The notes beneath the pieces are model-generated. The model did no database searches. It worked only from the letters and a program-made list of their open reading frames with translations, and was not told the origin of the DNA. A stretch of 64,000 nucleotides of DNA from Blasia pusilla (Eukaryota; Marchantiophyta; Marchantiopsida; Blasiales). This document shows positions 21,501 to 33,240 of this stretch, one piece after another. A program made the position numbers and the translations under genes. The stretch is from the NCBI GenBank assembly GCA_050084515.1, contig CM114273.1, forward strand, positions 4,588,001 to 4,652,000, written 5' to 3'. Position 1 is the first letter of the stretch. Each line of letters opens with the position of its first letter.

Positions 21501-23758
21501 ACCTCATTTCTGAGTGTTCACCTGTCTTCTGAAGCTGTATGGCATTAGTTTTCTGAAGTCAACTTGTTCGTCAAACTCCATTAGCACATCTGACTTTATT
21601 CCTATCTGACCCATCCTCGTTCAATAATATGTCCCCAGATGTAATCTGTGCTTCTTCCAGGGCAGGGAATTGGGTGTGACCGTGTAAACTGCTTTTCAAT
21701 CTTAAATATCGAGCCCATTTACATTATCGGTGTACCATTTCCTCTACAAAAATCCACAGAGGGCTGAAAGGATTCCACTTTTCGGATGTAGCTCTTTTGC
21801 AGGCGCTGGTCTTCTGGAGAATTCATGGCCAGATCTTGATATGCTACCATTGGGCTGGCTTACTGATCCTGGTACACACACGCGAGTTTCTTCTTACGTA
21901 CTTCTCCAGTGCTTGAGCTCTTTGGATCCCTCTACTTTTGATCATTTGCGTAATCTTCATCGTGTTCTTGCAGAAGTAGATTCACGCAGTGCCTTCTGGA
22001 GGTTCCTTAACTCAACTCAGTAGTCTCCTCTCATCCCCGTCTCTATACCACCACCAAAGGCAGCCTTTTTGTGTGCATCATCATTGTACATTTGCAGACG
22101 CTTCCTTCATGTGTTTAAGCAATGGATCAGTTCTTTCCTGGCTGACGAGAATGTGAACTGAGTAATTTGTCAGCCATAACTCGCAGGGGCCAATTTGGTG
22201 GCTTACCGAAAATGCAACTTGACTTTCGAAGAACAAAAAACGATGGTAAGTCGTGAAAATCCCTGGGTTCCCAAAGATACCGACCAAGTATTTCCAAGAG
22301 TCAAATATTCTTTTTTCTAGCTTCTTTATGAACCCATAACCTCACGAACTTCCAAGAGAACTTACCGACTGACATTTGACCCCACTCCATTGTATGAGCA
22401 CTGGGATAGATGTGGAAGACTCCTTGGCTTTTCCTTATCTCGCGAGCTACTAGTTGTAAGTCTGTTCCTGACTTCCTGTTCGATTGTGGGATTCCACAGC
22501 TAACTTTATGGGCGATGGCTAAATCACCTTTGATGTATGGAGGTGATCTACGAATGATGGACACAGCTACTCTTCATCTCTTAACCAACAGGCTCATGCT
22601 CTACATCAACTCCAATAGCATCGGAAACAGAGAGGTCTATACAATCACACTCGATCTTCTGGGCGGCCTGATCTTGTTCAAAGGAATGAATGTGTTTTGT
22701 TTGGAATGCCAGTCTTGTCTTTCGACAGATTGACCCCATTCAACCGAGTGGGGATGCCATAAACGAGTCGGTAGACTTGTACCCCGAACGTTTCTAATCA
22801 TCCTGAGAGAAAGTGGATCCAAACTCGAAATCTCTCCTTCGATTCATAGTTTCTGAAGGTCTTCATTCACTTCTTTCAGGATTACCCTGAGCGCGTTCTT
22901 TTGTGCTTTTCAGGTGGTGCTGGAATCGACTCTTGATAAAGCCAATACACGCATGTGGGTTGCTCGGGGACCAGCAGGTTCTTCTTCTTCTTCCCTCTTT
23001 TCAAGTTTTGACAATGGAAGAGAAAGTTCATATGTCTACTCGTGAATGACTGAATGAATCGGTTTCTCTTCCACGTATCCTCCTTCCATGGATGCGCTTT
23101 GCCATCTTAGGACTCAGAACCTTCACAGCAGGAGTTTCTCGTCTTTTGCTGAAATCCCTGGAGTTCGAATCCTCAATCAGAGTTTAGCCACAGTTACGAT
23201 GCTTGTTTAGGTTTCTTCGACAACACGTCTCCATCTCTGAAAAAATTTAAATGTGGCAATTACTAAGAACCCTAAACAAGCATCGTCTCTATCTCTGAAA
23301 ATTTCCGGATGCCTGCTGAAAATGCCACATTCTGTGGAGAAATGATTACAACCCTGACGTACATTGTGATTACCTCCACGAATTGCTCAGCCGCAGGGCT
23401 TTTCATCTTACATACATGAAGGTAGCAGCAAGAAGCATTCAGTTCGGCTCAAGAAGATGCATGTTTCCTGATTTTTCCTCTTTTGGTTACAAATTTGGCT
23501 CCAGGGGAAACCTTCCTTGCCGTGTTCAATCTGGGATGGAGAGGCGTAATTCTTCAGATACCGTTCTGTGAGCTGTATGCATTAGCTCGAAACGGTCAAG
23601 GAAGTGGAGAGTTTTCGCAATGCGTCTGCTCCGGGCTGGAAGTATGGACTAGCAGAACCATAGAGATTCAATCCACAAGAGCTGAAATCTACTTACCTAT
23701 TCATGGCTGCACTCTTGTGTCCATATCTTGCACTTCGGCCACTCAGAGCCCTCCTTGA
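18546..23758 (+). CDS. GH27 alpha-galactosidase/beta-L-arabinopyranosidase-like protein, copy 1
   Basis: Ten exons with GT-AG borders give an open frame of about 481 residues: 18546-18725, 19812-20063, 20310-20475, 20689-20750, 20940-21103, 21762-21871, 22187-22245, 22500-22634, 22914-22977 and 23505-23758. Family 27 marks are PPRGWNSYDSFSW in exon 1, KFGIHVMRGIS in exon 2, VKHDCVFG across exons 3/4 (nucleophile Asp at 20,697-20,699), YRVTRDVWD in exon 5 (acid/base Asp) and SWPDLDMLPLGWL in exon 6. The closest family I know is the plant At3g26380 (APSE) type, which removes terminal beta-L-arabinopyranose or alpha-galactose from wall polymers. That type is about 650 residues; the mid-C-terminal insert is absent here. 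The ATG at 18,546 and the exon 6 acceptor are the least certain points. No clear signal peptide is seen, so an upstream exon is possible. Confidence 0.85.
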
Positions 23759-25090
23759 CATCAATCGGTTTCATCAATGCAACCTGACTTTATTTCCTCG
23801 ATTAAACAAGCAATCCCTCCAGTGTTTTGACATTCACCCTACGATTTCGAGATCTAGATACCTCAACTCTTGCCGAGTGAGCCATTGGCTCATAAATCCT
23901 GTACCCTTATTTCTCACGAAACTTCGAAGAACGCTTTGGAAGTCGACTGAGAACAGAAGTCCTAAGCAGCCCCAGTTGTGGGGTAAAAGCATTGCTGAGA
24001 TCCACTGGGCGTAACTTGACCCGAAACGATAAAAGCGGTGCGCAGGAACAAGTGTTGTGAACATTCTGGAAGTCAGCAGACGATCATAAGCGAAACAGCT
24101 CCGGACGGGAACATCAGTCTAAGACGAGCCAGTACATTCCACATGGTACATCTTAGTGGCCACTTTACAACAGATCAAATCTCTAAACCCAAATTTGGGC
24201 TTGACCACCGCTGTGCTCTCAAGGGCTCATTGTTTTCCTACCACCAACCAGCTCAGAACGAGCCGCAGAGCCCCCGTGCATCCTTCTGCGCGCAATTCTC
24301 TCGCTGTCCTTGCCTCGCGGACCTCGTGCTGAAGTACCCCCACGCCTTGCAAAAGCAGCAACACACTGAGCGCTCCCGACCTACTCTGATTCGGACACAT
24401 GGACGAGAGAAGAGGCAGTGGGGGCAATACAACCGAAGTAATGGCGATGCTGCTATGCGGGATGCCGTGGTAGTATTCCACAGCAGCGGTAGAGTATGCC
24501 GTCTCTGAGGAAAGACGGACTTCTCACTACCATGCGCAGTGCCCGAGTCTAGGCGGCAAGTTCGAGTCTTATTATTAGAATATGACTAGGGTTCAACGCT
24601 ACGTGACCGATGTTTGAAAACTTTGTCATCCAAATTGAAGTAAAACATCTTGGGCTTGAATGAAAGTCCGTGAGGATGCCCAAGGTGAGGTAGAACCTGC
24701 TAGATCCCAGGATCCTGTAGGGGCTGTTGAAGGTGGTCACGTTAGAACTGGAACACTCGAATGAGTTTTGGCATTCTCAATTGGGTAGATTTCTTTGCTG
24801 CCGATCCCGGAGAGGCGCGGGCTTGACCTCTGATCATTTCCCAAGTCAAGAGTTGATTATGTAGTGCATTGATTTTGTAGCCGATCCCGCCGAGCCCGCA
24901 GCAAGTGCGTTGTCCGGGACGTCCCACCACATTGTCCAAGACCTTCTAGCAAGTGCACTTCTCCTTTTGACGATTCCAAAAGGCCTCTGCTAGCCTTCGA
25001 TCCGATGGATCTAAGACCCACATTGTCATGAGTGTTTTGTTAGATAGCTTCCTGATTTGCAAACAACATACCTTGGGGCAGCATGATTAT
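23759..25090. other. intergenic, no supported gene
   Basis: Several open frames overlap on both strands (for example 24,038-24,508 plus and 24,227-24,481 minus). None shows a domain or a splice pattern I trust. Confidence 0.4.
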
Positions 25091-25450
25091 CGCTTCCTGC
25101 ATAGCACGGGCATAGCAATGCAAGTCCAAGTGGTGGCCCAAGGGCGAATGCTACAAGGAGCGGCGGCGGCGGCGGTGAAGAAGACATATATCTACAATCG
25201 ACTACACGAGGGACACATCTTCATCCTCCTAGCCATAGAGATGTATGGGGCTATGGGGGAGAGGTTCGACTCGTTCTTTACGGATTGTGCCCATCATCTC
25301 CACTCGAGAAATGGGTTGTCCTTAGTTACTGCGATTCTGTATTGTAGGCAGGGGGTCTCCATAGCGTTGTAGCGTGCCCAGGCTAATGGGATTTTGCGGC
25401 GGGCTCAAGTTGTGGGAGACGCCCGCGCTAGAGGCCCACTTAGTAGTAGT
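25091..25450 (+). pseudogene. C-terminal fragment of a LINE-type reverse transcriptase ORF
   Basis: The frame 25,028-25,372 and its continuation past a TAG contain GAAAAAVKKTYIYNRLHEGH, then IFILLAIEMYGAMGERFDSF, then RQGVSIALQRAQANGILRRA. This pattern (an Ala-rich stretch; Tyr, then Phe-x-Pro/Leu-Leu-Ala-x-Glu; then RQ...S-ALQRA) is the usual C-terminal tail after the reverse transcriptase of non-LTR elements in many eukaryotes. The reverse transcriptase core upstream is not visible, so only the 3' end remains, as expected for a 5'-truncated LINE. Identification is by remembered family pattern. Confidence 0.6.
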
Positions 25451-25539
25451 CATAGCTCTCTTGTTGTTGTTGATATTGTCTTTGCTGTTGGTGAGTTTCG
25501 TCGCTAGGGGGGGGAATGCCCCCTTCTTCCTTTTCTGGT

Positions 25540-25645
25540 CTTGTTGTGGCCTTCAGGTTTTGACTCTTTGAGTCCCCCTCTTTTGTATTTCCGATGGGTT
25601 TTCCATCACTCGTTTTTATCGAAGTGCATCTTTCATTCTTGCACG
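25540..25645 (+). repeat. short dispersed repeat, copy 1 (SINE-like)
   Basis: TTTTCCATCACTCGTTTTTA and the following TCGAAGTGCATCTTT at about 25,600-25,635 match the minus strand at about 45,370-45,410. Upstream, GACTCTTTGAGTCCCCCTC matches the other copy's GACTTTATTGCCGTGAAGTCC region with internal deletions. The tRNA-like part present in the other copy is lost here. Confidence 0.5.
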
Positions 25646-26154
25646 GGCTTTTGATGCTGATCCCAGAGAGATCGTACGTGTTTGGACCTCCATCCGACTC
25701 CTCTAAGAGTTCCGTTGTCATGAGTTTGTACACAGTGCAGTTCTTTTGTTGCCCAAACTTGAGAACCGCAGCAGGAAGGGTCACATTGAGTAGAGTTTCA
25801 AGGTAGTACGCAGGAGAATATGATGAGACTCGGACCAATGAGCTTCATTCAGCTCCGGAAACCTAAACCCGTAAGTGCGAGACGACTCAGAACAGCCTCC
25901 GGATGCTGGACTCATACGTTATGACCCCCCGTCGGACCGTACGCTGCTCCCGCCCGGCTCTACGTATTCAGTAATTCCCGTCGGCAAGTCTTGCGCTGGC
26001 GGATGGGAATCCAGTGCTCAGGCGTAGCCCGTTGACGGGTGGAACTCCCGAAGGCCATAGATAGCCGCAGCCTTGCGTTTAAGGCCGCGTAGACTATGCC
26101 TTAGGCTCAGGCGGTTCGGGAAGGGTTTAGGAACGGTTATAACTGTGGCGGCTA

Positions 26155-26322
26155 TCGCAGCGTCGGACGGACGGAGTTCGACGGACAGTAGATATCGCAG
26201 CGTCGGACGGACGGGGTTCGGCGGACAGATGCGTGTGTGCACGGGATCGGATGGATGGACAGACGGACCGATGGACCGATGGACGGCTGGACGGACGGAT
26301 GGACAGACGGACGGACGCCTTC
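26155..26322. repeat. GGAC/GACG-rich simple-sequence tract
   Basis: Short units such as GGACGGAC, GGATGGACAGAC and GACCGATG recur without a fixed longer period. Both strands stay open by composition, which explains the frames here. Confidence 0.8.
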
Positions 26323-26435
26323 AAGCCCGACGGAGGGTGTTTAGGGTGGACAGCCTTGCAAAATTCTCTGAGGTGGGCAGAGCGTGAAGGTTGCGAGCAC
26401 CGTGAAAAACATCGACCAACATTGCTTTTCACTCG

Positions 26436-27045
26436 ACTGACCCTAAACCTCATCTCCCGCGTCTGCTGTGGTCGAAGAATTGGTACGCTTCACCATTTTG
26501 CTCGTTTTAGCTCTTTTCGTTTGGTTTAGGTGGGAAGTGTTCTTTGTCGTTTTACTCGAGGAGGTCTGCCAAAATTCTCCTTCTACTGGTGCTGGAAGAC
26601 AGTGAAAGAAGCGTTCGAAAAGAAGGGAGGGAATACACCGGCATACTTTCGCGAGGGTTAGGAGTCGACGCCTCTCCATCTACGAGGGTCTTCTGTCGTG
26701 GGAATTGCTCATCTGACCCTATACCTCGTCTCCCGTGTCTGATATGCGTGCACTGCTTCGTGTACAAAATTGGTCGAAGAATAGATAGCCGCGGCCTTGC
26801 GCTTCGCCTTTTCGCTCGTTTTCTCTCTTTTTGATTTGTTTTGGTGGGAAGTGTTCTTTGTCGTTATAATCCGCATCTTCCCACAGCCCGGCTCGAGGAG
26901 GTCTGCCAAATTCTCCTTCTGCTGGTGCTGGAAGAGAGTGAAAGAAGCGAGGGAGAGAGAAAGAGAGAGAGAGAGAGAGATGGGCGAGGGTTAAGAGTAG
27001 ACGTCTCTCCATCTACCAGGGCTTTCTGTCGTGGGAATTGCTCGC
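26436..27045. repeat. tandem duplication of a 280-330 bp block with a GA tract
   Basis: Two consecutive copies begin CTGACCCTA-A/T-ACCTC (near 26,437 and 26,713). They share GGTGGGAAGTGTTCTTTGTC, TCGAGGAGGTCTGCCAAA and CTGTCGTGGGAATTGCTC. The second copy is longer because of two short insertions. It also carries a (GA)n tract at about 26,946-26,980. No protein domain is seen in either copy. Confidence 0.8.
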
Positions 27046-27712
27046 CACGGCGTTTACCACCCCGACCGCCACAATTTAGAGACGTATTGGAGTTTTGGGA
27101 GCGTTTCTTGAGGACGTTGCGGGACCAATTTGTTGGTGAATGCTTGGGAGCAGGTTGCTTGGGGCGTCAATTGTACATGGTTTGGACAAAATTTCTCATC
27201 TCTCCACTTTTCAGCTTTGGATTGATATGCATGACGTGGAAAGAGAAGAGAAACCGTCTAGTATGTGTGCACTTTCTAAAATATCCTTCATGTCTTTGAG
27301 TGTTTCTGAATACATACATACCACGATGCACTAACTATATCCGCAACCTTTGGCAGCTGCCTCTTTCGTACTTTTGGATCATCTGATCCTATGGTGGTAA
27401 CGTTTCAGAAGCAGGGTTGAAAATAGACCCTCTCAAACAACAGAGACTATCATCATCCACATGCTTCCGAACTTCTTTGAACTTCTTTGAACAAAGCCGC
27501 GTTTATATTTGCAAGTGGTTAGTAACCCTTGTCCATTGTCCAACCTAATTCTTTGAAGTTGTAACCATTTCATGTTTGTTTGGTGAGCTCATTTGCAATT
27601 CATGCAGGGTAGCGTTGCGTGTTCAAATTTCTTGCTGCTATCAAATCTGCCACTTCTGTCGACCTAGGTCTTGAATGTGAATTTGCCTCAGTTGTAGGGC
27701 TTGTAGAGTACT

Positions 27713-30700
27713 ATGTATCGCATCATGTCCAATATCATCCAGTTCTTAGATACAAATGGGATGCAGACTTTGAATATGTTAGTTAGGAAACCTGAAAATG
27801 TTACACGTTTCCTGTCCGACAATCAAGGGTCGGTTGAAATATGGGTGAGCCCCATCATTCATACAAACTCATGCCCTGATTTCTATCTGGTAGATATTAT
27901 TTGCAAACGCACACACCTACTATCCAGTAATTATTTGGATGATTGGATCATTTTAGGGTTCCCTCTAGTTACATACCACTGCATAGAACAGGCAGCTAGG
28001 GATGTTGGGTACCATGTGGCTTTCAGTCCGAAATCACGGTTGGTTGGAAATCACGTATGGTTTCACTCCTATTTCCAGAAAGGAGGAAACACTGAGTTTG
28101 TTGTAGTTGGTGACGAGGGAGGCAAGATGACAGCCCACAAGATTCGAGACATCAAGAATCTGATGGAGGCATCACAAAAGAACATGGTATCAAAATTAGT
28201 ATGCACTATCCGATTAAAGCGGAGGTTAAATGCCACAGAGGGTGTAGATGATAGCAACAACGTCCCTTGGGTGATTGGGGTCACTCCTAAAAGGGTTTAC
28301 CTTATCGACCAGATTGACATTGATGATCAGCTACACTTGGAAAAGGACCAACATGTGGATTTATCCGAAGTTATCAACTCCTTGGCCATTCTGAATTTAG
28401 CTCGGAGTAAGCTCTTAACATATTTTATTGAATTCATCCTCTTTTTACATACAAGTTGTGTTCTTTGGTAGATTGAATTCAACAAACTGACTAATCAAGT
28501 GTGTTTTACTCATCTCCTTGCAGGTGGAGGACAATCTTCTGCATCTTGAAAACCTTAGGAATGGTTAGGAGATTTAGGGTTTGTGTTACCTTTTTGAGGC
28601 CTAGTTCTTATTGTAAACCATATATCGAACTACCTACATATAGATCTTCAATATAGGGATAGTATTTATGTAAGCTGCCAACTCCAACTGGTCAGACAAT
28701 CACGAACAATCCTCACGTCTACCTTTTAGACGACTTGTTTGGGCGGTCATGGGCAAGCCTCATGTCTACCTTTTAGACGACTTGTTTGGGCGGTCATGGG
28801 CAAGCCTCACGTCTTAGGAACACTGGTATTCCGAATGGCGAATTTTCATTGCCCTGCGTCTAGCTCTTCCTTTTTTATTTAGTTTGATATTTACTAAAGA
28901 GCACATAAGCCTAAACCTGATATGCGTATGCTCTCATCCGGGAAAATAAAAATCTATCTAAGAAATGCGTGCTCTGCTCGTGCCTGTTGTCTTTCAATGC
29001 CCAAGGTAACAATTTCATGCTTACTTGTATGGTTGGTAATGTTGTTACATAGGGCCCATTTTACGAGGGAGACAGGGAGAAAGAGCTCTCCGCACTTGAG
29101 CCTCTAAACATGTTTGCTGCATTTATGGGCAAAATCCCACCCCCGTCTCAAAAGCAGACTTACCAAACATCACTATGGAGGGATCCAGTGGAGTGGGTCC
29201 ACTATTGCTACAGTGAGGAGCACAAGCAGTACGTTTGCTTGTGCTCCAAGTGCATTGAATTTTTCCGCCTGCCGGAAACTTTCAACTCCCACATTGCGTC
29301 GCACTGGCTTAGGCCAATGCTTGGAACACCTTGTATCACAGGGAAGAAGAAGTCAAAGGCTGATATTCAAGGCATAGAAGATGACGATGAAGACGAGGGT
29401 AAGCATGGTTAGAACTATGTGATTGAATTATAGATAGAACATGATCTAATTTGCTGGTTTTGCTCTTAAGGGTCATAATCTCTCTCATCCACTGTCTCAT
29501 CATGTACTTTCTATGCAGGGACTCACACACATCCTTCTGCTGCCAATCTCAGACTTAGAGGCACAGTCTTGCAACGTTGGGCTAATCGAAAAAGGCAGAA
29601 GAAGAATGTTGTCCTCAACAAAGCCAAAGACCATGCGAGAAGGACTGCCAGGCCGTATGTCCCCATGCCTGCACTTACTGATCTGCTGATTGCATTTGAA
29701 GCTCATCGAAGCGCAGATTTCCAACAAACCTCATGGGCATGCTTAGCCAAGGTGGAGGAGTTTGAGAAGGCCAGGGAGGAATTGGAGAGTGCTCTGGTGC
29801 GCCCTACGACCATAGTGAGGGGATGGATAGAGGCCCGGTCAAAAGATTCTCCCTTCCAACATCCCTGCTGATAGGGTACATCGCGCGACAAATTGGAGAT
29901 GTCGTGCTGCGTTCCACCACTTATCTGCTGTGGGGATGATGGATAGGCAAGAACCATTTCGATGGGATGCGGGTTTAGAGACTAGAAAACAACAGGTTGA
30001 GCAGTCTCTTGCAGTATTAGATGGGATGCGCAGAGCGCATAGGCATGCCTGGTTCATCAGCAAGCAATACTTCCTCCCTCGATTCAAGTATAATTATCGG
30101 GTTTGGAAAGAAGCCAAAAACCATTTATACTAGCAAAAATGAGAGAGAAAGTGACACATATGTATGTGGATGGAGTTGGCTACAGCCATGCGGATGCTGT
30201 GTCTAGGGTACAATCTTGTCCTTTCATTCTAGTCATTGTATTATCCCTCTCCATTGAAATTGCGCTAAGTTGGTACATTCTATGCATGGTTTCTACTCTT
30301 GTGTATTTCAAATGGTTGGTCATTTGGTGTACATGTGTGCAGGGAGGTGTGGATATGGAGATTGTAGACTCCAGTGACTCAGACTCTGTAGAAGATGGTC
30401 ACCGGACTCCAATATCCGTAGGAACACCGAGGATGGAGGAGAGGTTGGTTAGGCCTGACGTAGAGACTGTATACTCGGATGAGCCAATTGACTCTAACAT
30501 TGTGCACCCAGGGAATCAAAGACACACCTCTAGATTCGGTAGGCCCATTATGGAGAAATCTTCTAGGGTCACACGTGATACAAGGAAATCTCCTCGCCTT
30601 CATCCTGTAGTATCCAGTGCAGGCCAAGGATCCCGTGGATACCATAAGTCACCTAGCCCCGACCAAGTGGTGGTGCAGGCTGAGCCTACTGTGAGATCCA

Positions 30701-30912
30701 AGTATCCAACGGGGAGAACTAAAGAGTCCTTGAAAAGGAGGAGGAGGATCATGCTGGCCGAAATGAAGAAGAAGACGGACTTAGAGATGGGATTGCAGGT
30801 ACACAACAAAAATAATTCTAAACCCTTTGAGAAACCGCTTTTTTCTGGAAGAGTTGTACTTGCCTCACACATTCACACTCCAAAAGTGGATGCGATCGCT
30901 ACCGACTTTTGA
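27713..30912 (+). CDS. unrecognised multi-exon gene-like stretch
   Basis: Protein-like frames follow one another on the plus strand: 27,713 to about 28,406 (up to 252 residues if unspliced), 29,110-29,412, 29,519-29,871, 29,930-30,133 and 30,343-30,912. A GT donor after 28,406 and an acceptor ending TTGCAG near 28,524 are plausible. CTATGCAG near 29,518 and GTGTGCAG near 30,342 are further acceptors. The second block has Cys-x-Cys-x2-Cys and later His-x3-His (YVCLCSKC...HIASH), a possible zinc site. The last block is rich in Ser, Arg and acidic residues, with a basic KRRRRIMLAEMKKK stretch resembling a nuclear signal. I do not recognise the family. It may be one gene or transposon-derived pieces, and exon limits are tentative. 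Confidence 0.45.
28711..28814. repeat. 47-bp tandem repeat, 2.2 copies
   Basis: A unit starting CCTCACGTCTACCTTTTAGA occurs at 28,711 and 28,758 and begins again at 28,805. Inside each unit GTCTACCTTTTAGAC can form a small hairpin. It lies in a gap between open segments of the unrecognised gene-like stretch. Confidence 0.85.
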
Positions 30913-32686
30913 CTAACCTCCACCTTTTCATTGGTTGTGGAAAAGAGGTATAATATTGATGACTAGTGTATACAAGTAACTGTCTTTCAGCAATGTCTTC
31001 GTCGGTACATATATCTCTCACTGTCTCATGTCATGTGACGTGTGTGCCGTAGATTATTGGGACATTGGGTCATGTGAAAATGATGTCCACTTTTGCGTAT
31101 ATTTTTGAGATTTGGAGGGGCCTATTCTCGGCAGGAATTATATTATTTGTACTACCCTAAACGCCTGATTTCCAATTCAAATCCGAATCTATATTATTAC
31201 AAGAAGACAGCTTTGAAACCCGTCCTATGGAGTCCACACTAGGTTTTTGGGAGTCTTCTTCTATTAACTAAGTGTTAACAAGAATCTTTTTTTCATACTT
31301 TTTCACTTCGTATCGTACGGACATGAGATATATATATATATATATATATATAAGACTGTAGATTATGATTTTCATCATCACAAAATTCTAAAAAAATTAT
31401 AGAAACTTCATCATAGCTCCAAATTTTTAATACCAATCGAATTAATTTTTCTTGAAAGAGTAAGAGGCCTCTTCAATCTGGGCTAATTTTTTAGACAATA
31501 GGTAGGCAACAATGTTCATTAGACATGAGAAGTGGAATGGGAAGTGGAACGTAAGTTTGGATCCATAGTTCGTGAGAAAATCTATAAATTTTGAATAGAA
31601 AGGTTCTAACTAGAGAACCAAGACCCTTACTTTACGTTCATTTAACTTCTACAAAAGTAAATTTTTGATTTTTTCTAATTAAATCCACCACTTGAAAATT
31701 CCATTCAAATCTCCTAAATATATTTATTGTTGTCTTCACTTCAAAAAAAAAGCCACTCAAATGAAATCTGATTTTCAAATCTCAAATATATAATGCCTAA
31801 TTCATCAATGTGTAATTGTCAATTACTAAGAAGTGTTCCTGAAAGTTTCATAGTAGGCTCATAGCTTCCATTTGAATAAGGGACTCTTTTTATTATATCC
31901 TTTAATTATTTTATATTATGGATAACATATTTTCCCAAGGGGATAGAATTTTGAAAAAGGTTCATTCAAACCATCTGTTATCATTGTAGAGATCTTCTTA
32001 TTGAAAATACTTTTGGTGATCTTGTCAATTTCTTTGGCTAAATTATAATTTAGTCAAAGACAATAAATTGTGTGGCTTCTTTGCAAATCAGACAATTTGC
32101 GACTACAAAGAGCCACAAAGTACGAGTTCTTTGCAATATTTGTAGGACCTTCTCGCGACTTAGTTGCAAGTTGTTGCAACCCTATGCTAGAGGAATATAA
32201 CAAGACTTCATAGTTGTGTTTGAGATGCATAGTGCAAGTCCATATCTCAACTGTGTGAGTCTACGATTTTGGTGAAACTCCAATACGGCTTCAATGTGGC
32301 TATTGGGATTTGCAAAGCGGATCAAAACATTGTAGTGTTAGTTAAGGGCTTCACCTTTTGTGGATTATAGAATTGGTTAGCTCTTTTGGGACTTTAAATC
32401 CTCTTTGAGAAAACCATAGCTAGAATAGAAAGGAATAAGACACCTCATAAAGAGTTTAAGAATAAGGATTGAAGGCTAAGACCAACCAGGAGAAAAAAAA
32501 AAGATACCCATCTAGAGCATAATTTCATGAAGACAAAGAAAAATGACTAGCATCACAACAAACAAATCTCTGACTATGGACTCTCGCAATTTAATAAATT
32601 CATGCATAAGGACTTGTTCTTTGTATCATCAATAATTTTATTTTTGGGAATTTGGGTTCTTGATTTGCAATAGCCTTTTTGCCATT
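30913..32686. other. AT-rich intergenic DNA with an AT microsatellite
   Basis: No supported gene. An alternating (AT)n run lies at 31,328-31,352. Composition falls well below that of the flanking genes. Confidence 0.6.
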
Positions 32687-32980
32687 GTTGTACAAAAACG
32701 GACAAGTCCTTCCTTAAGACGGACAAGTCTGGACATGTTCATAGACATGGGTTCCAAGAGATGGGACCCACATTTTTAGTTCATGATAGAAGGCAAGGCA
32801 ATGATGAGAGGAACAATGAGGGAGAGGGAGTGCAGGTGGAGAGAGGAAGAAATAGGGGAGTGTGAAACATAATGGCAAGTAAGGGGAATGAGAAAGAAGG
32901 GAAAGGTGGGGCCGATACGGACAAGTCCTTCCAAAAGACGGATATAAGTCCGTGGACATGGACTTCGTCCACATGCAACC
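32687..32980. mobile_element. MITE-like element, copy 2
   Basis: The 294-bp copy of the unit at 12,951-13,272 lies in the same orientation. Shared blocks are ACGGACAAGTCCTTCC, GGCAAGGCAATGATGAGAGG and the end GTCCACATGCAACC. Left and right ends are imperfect inverted repeats (GTTGTACAAAAACGGACAAG against CTTCGTCCACATGCAAC). Target duplications are not clear here. Confidence 0.65.
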
Positions 32981-33240
32981 TTGCTCTTTGTTTGATAAAT
33001 GGCATTGGGACGAGAAACACACCTTTACTATTAAGATTGATCATAAGTCTATTTTTAGGAACATAGGCTCACTTCTACTAAAGAAGTTGAAGCCTTTTAT
33101 AAGAAGAAAAAGCTACATAATAGGATCTTACGCAAATCCAACTGAATGGAATAATGCTAGTAATAATAGGCATGAAGAAAATATTGAACCCTATAAGAAA
33201 TTTCATGACCCTCATAACCGGACAAACACCAATGCATAGC
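32981..33240 (+). pseudogene. possible RNase H-like retroelement fragment
   Basis: The translation near 33,000-33,065 gives KHTFTIKIDHKSIFRN, which resembles the FTIxTDHKSL box of gypsy RNase H. Nothing else of pol is recognisable around it, so this is weak and could be chance. Confidence 0.25.

Noticed and set aside
24038-24508. 156-residue plus-strand open frame
   Set aside because: Overlaps a minus-strand frame of similar quality, with no domain or splice evidence.
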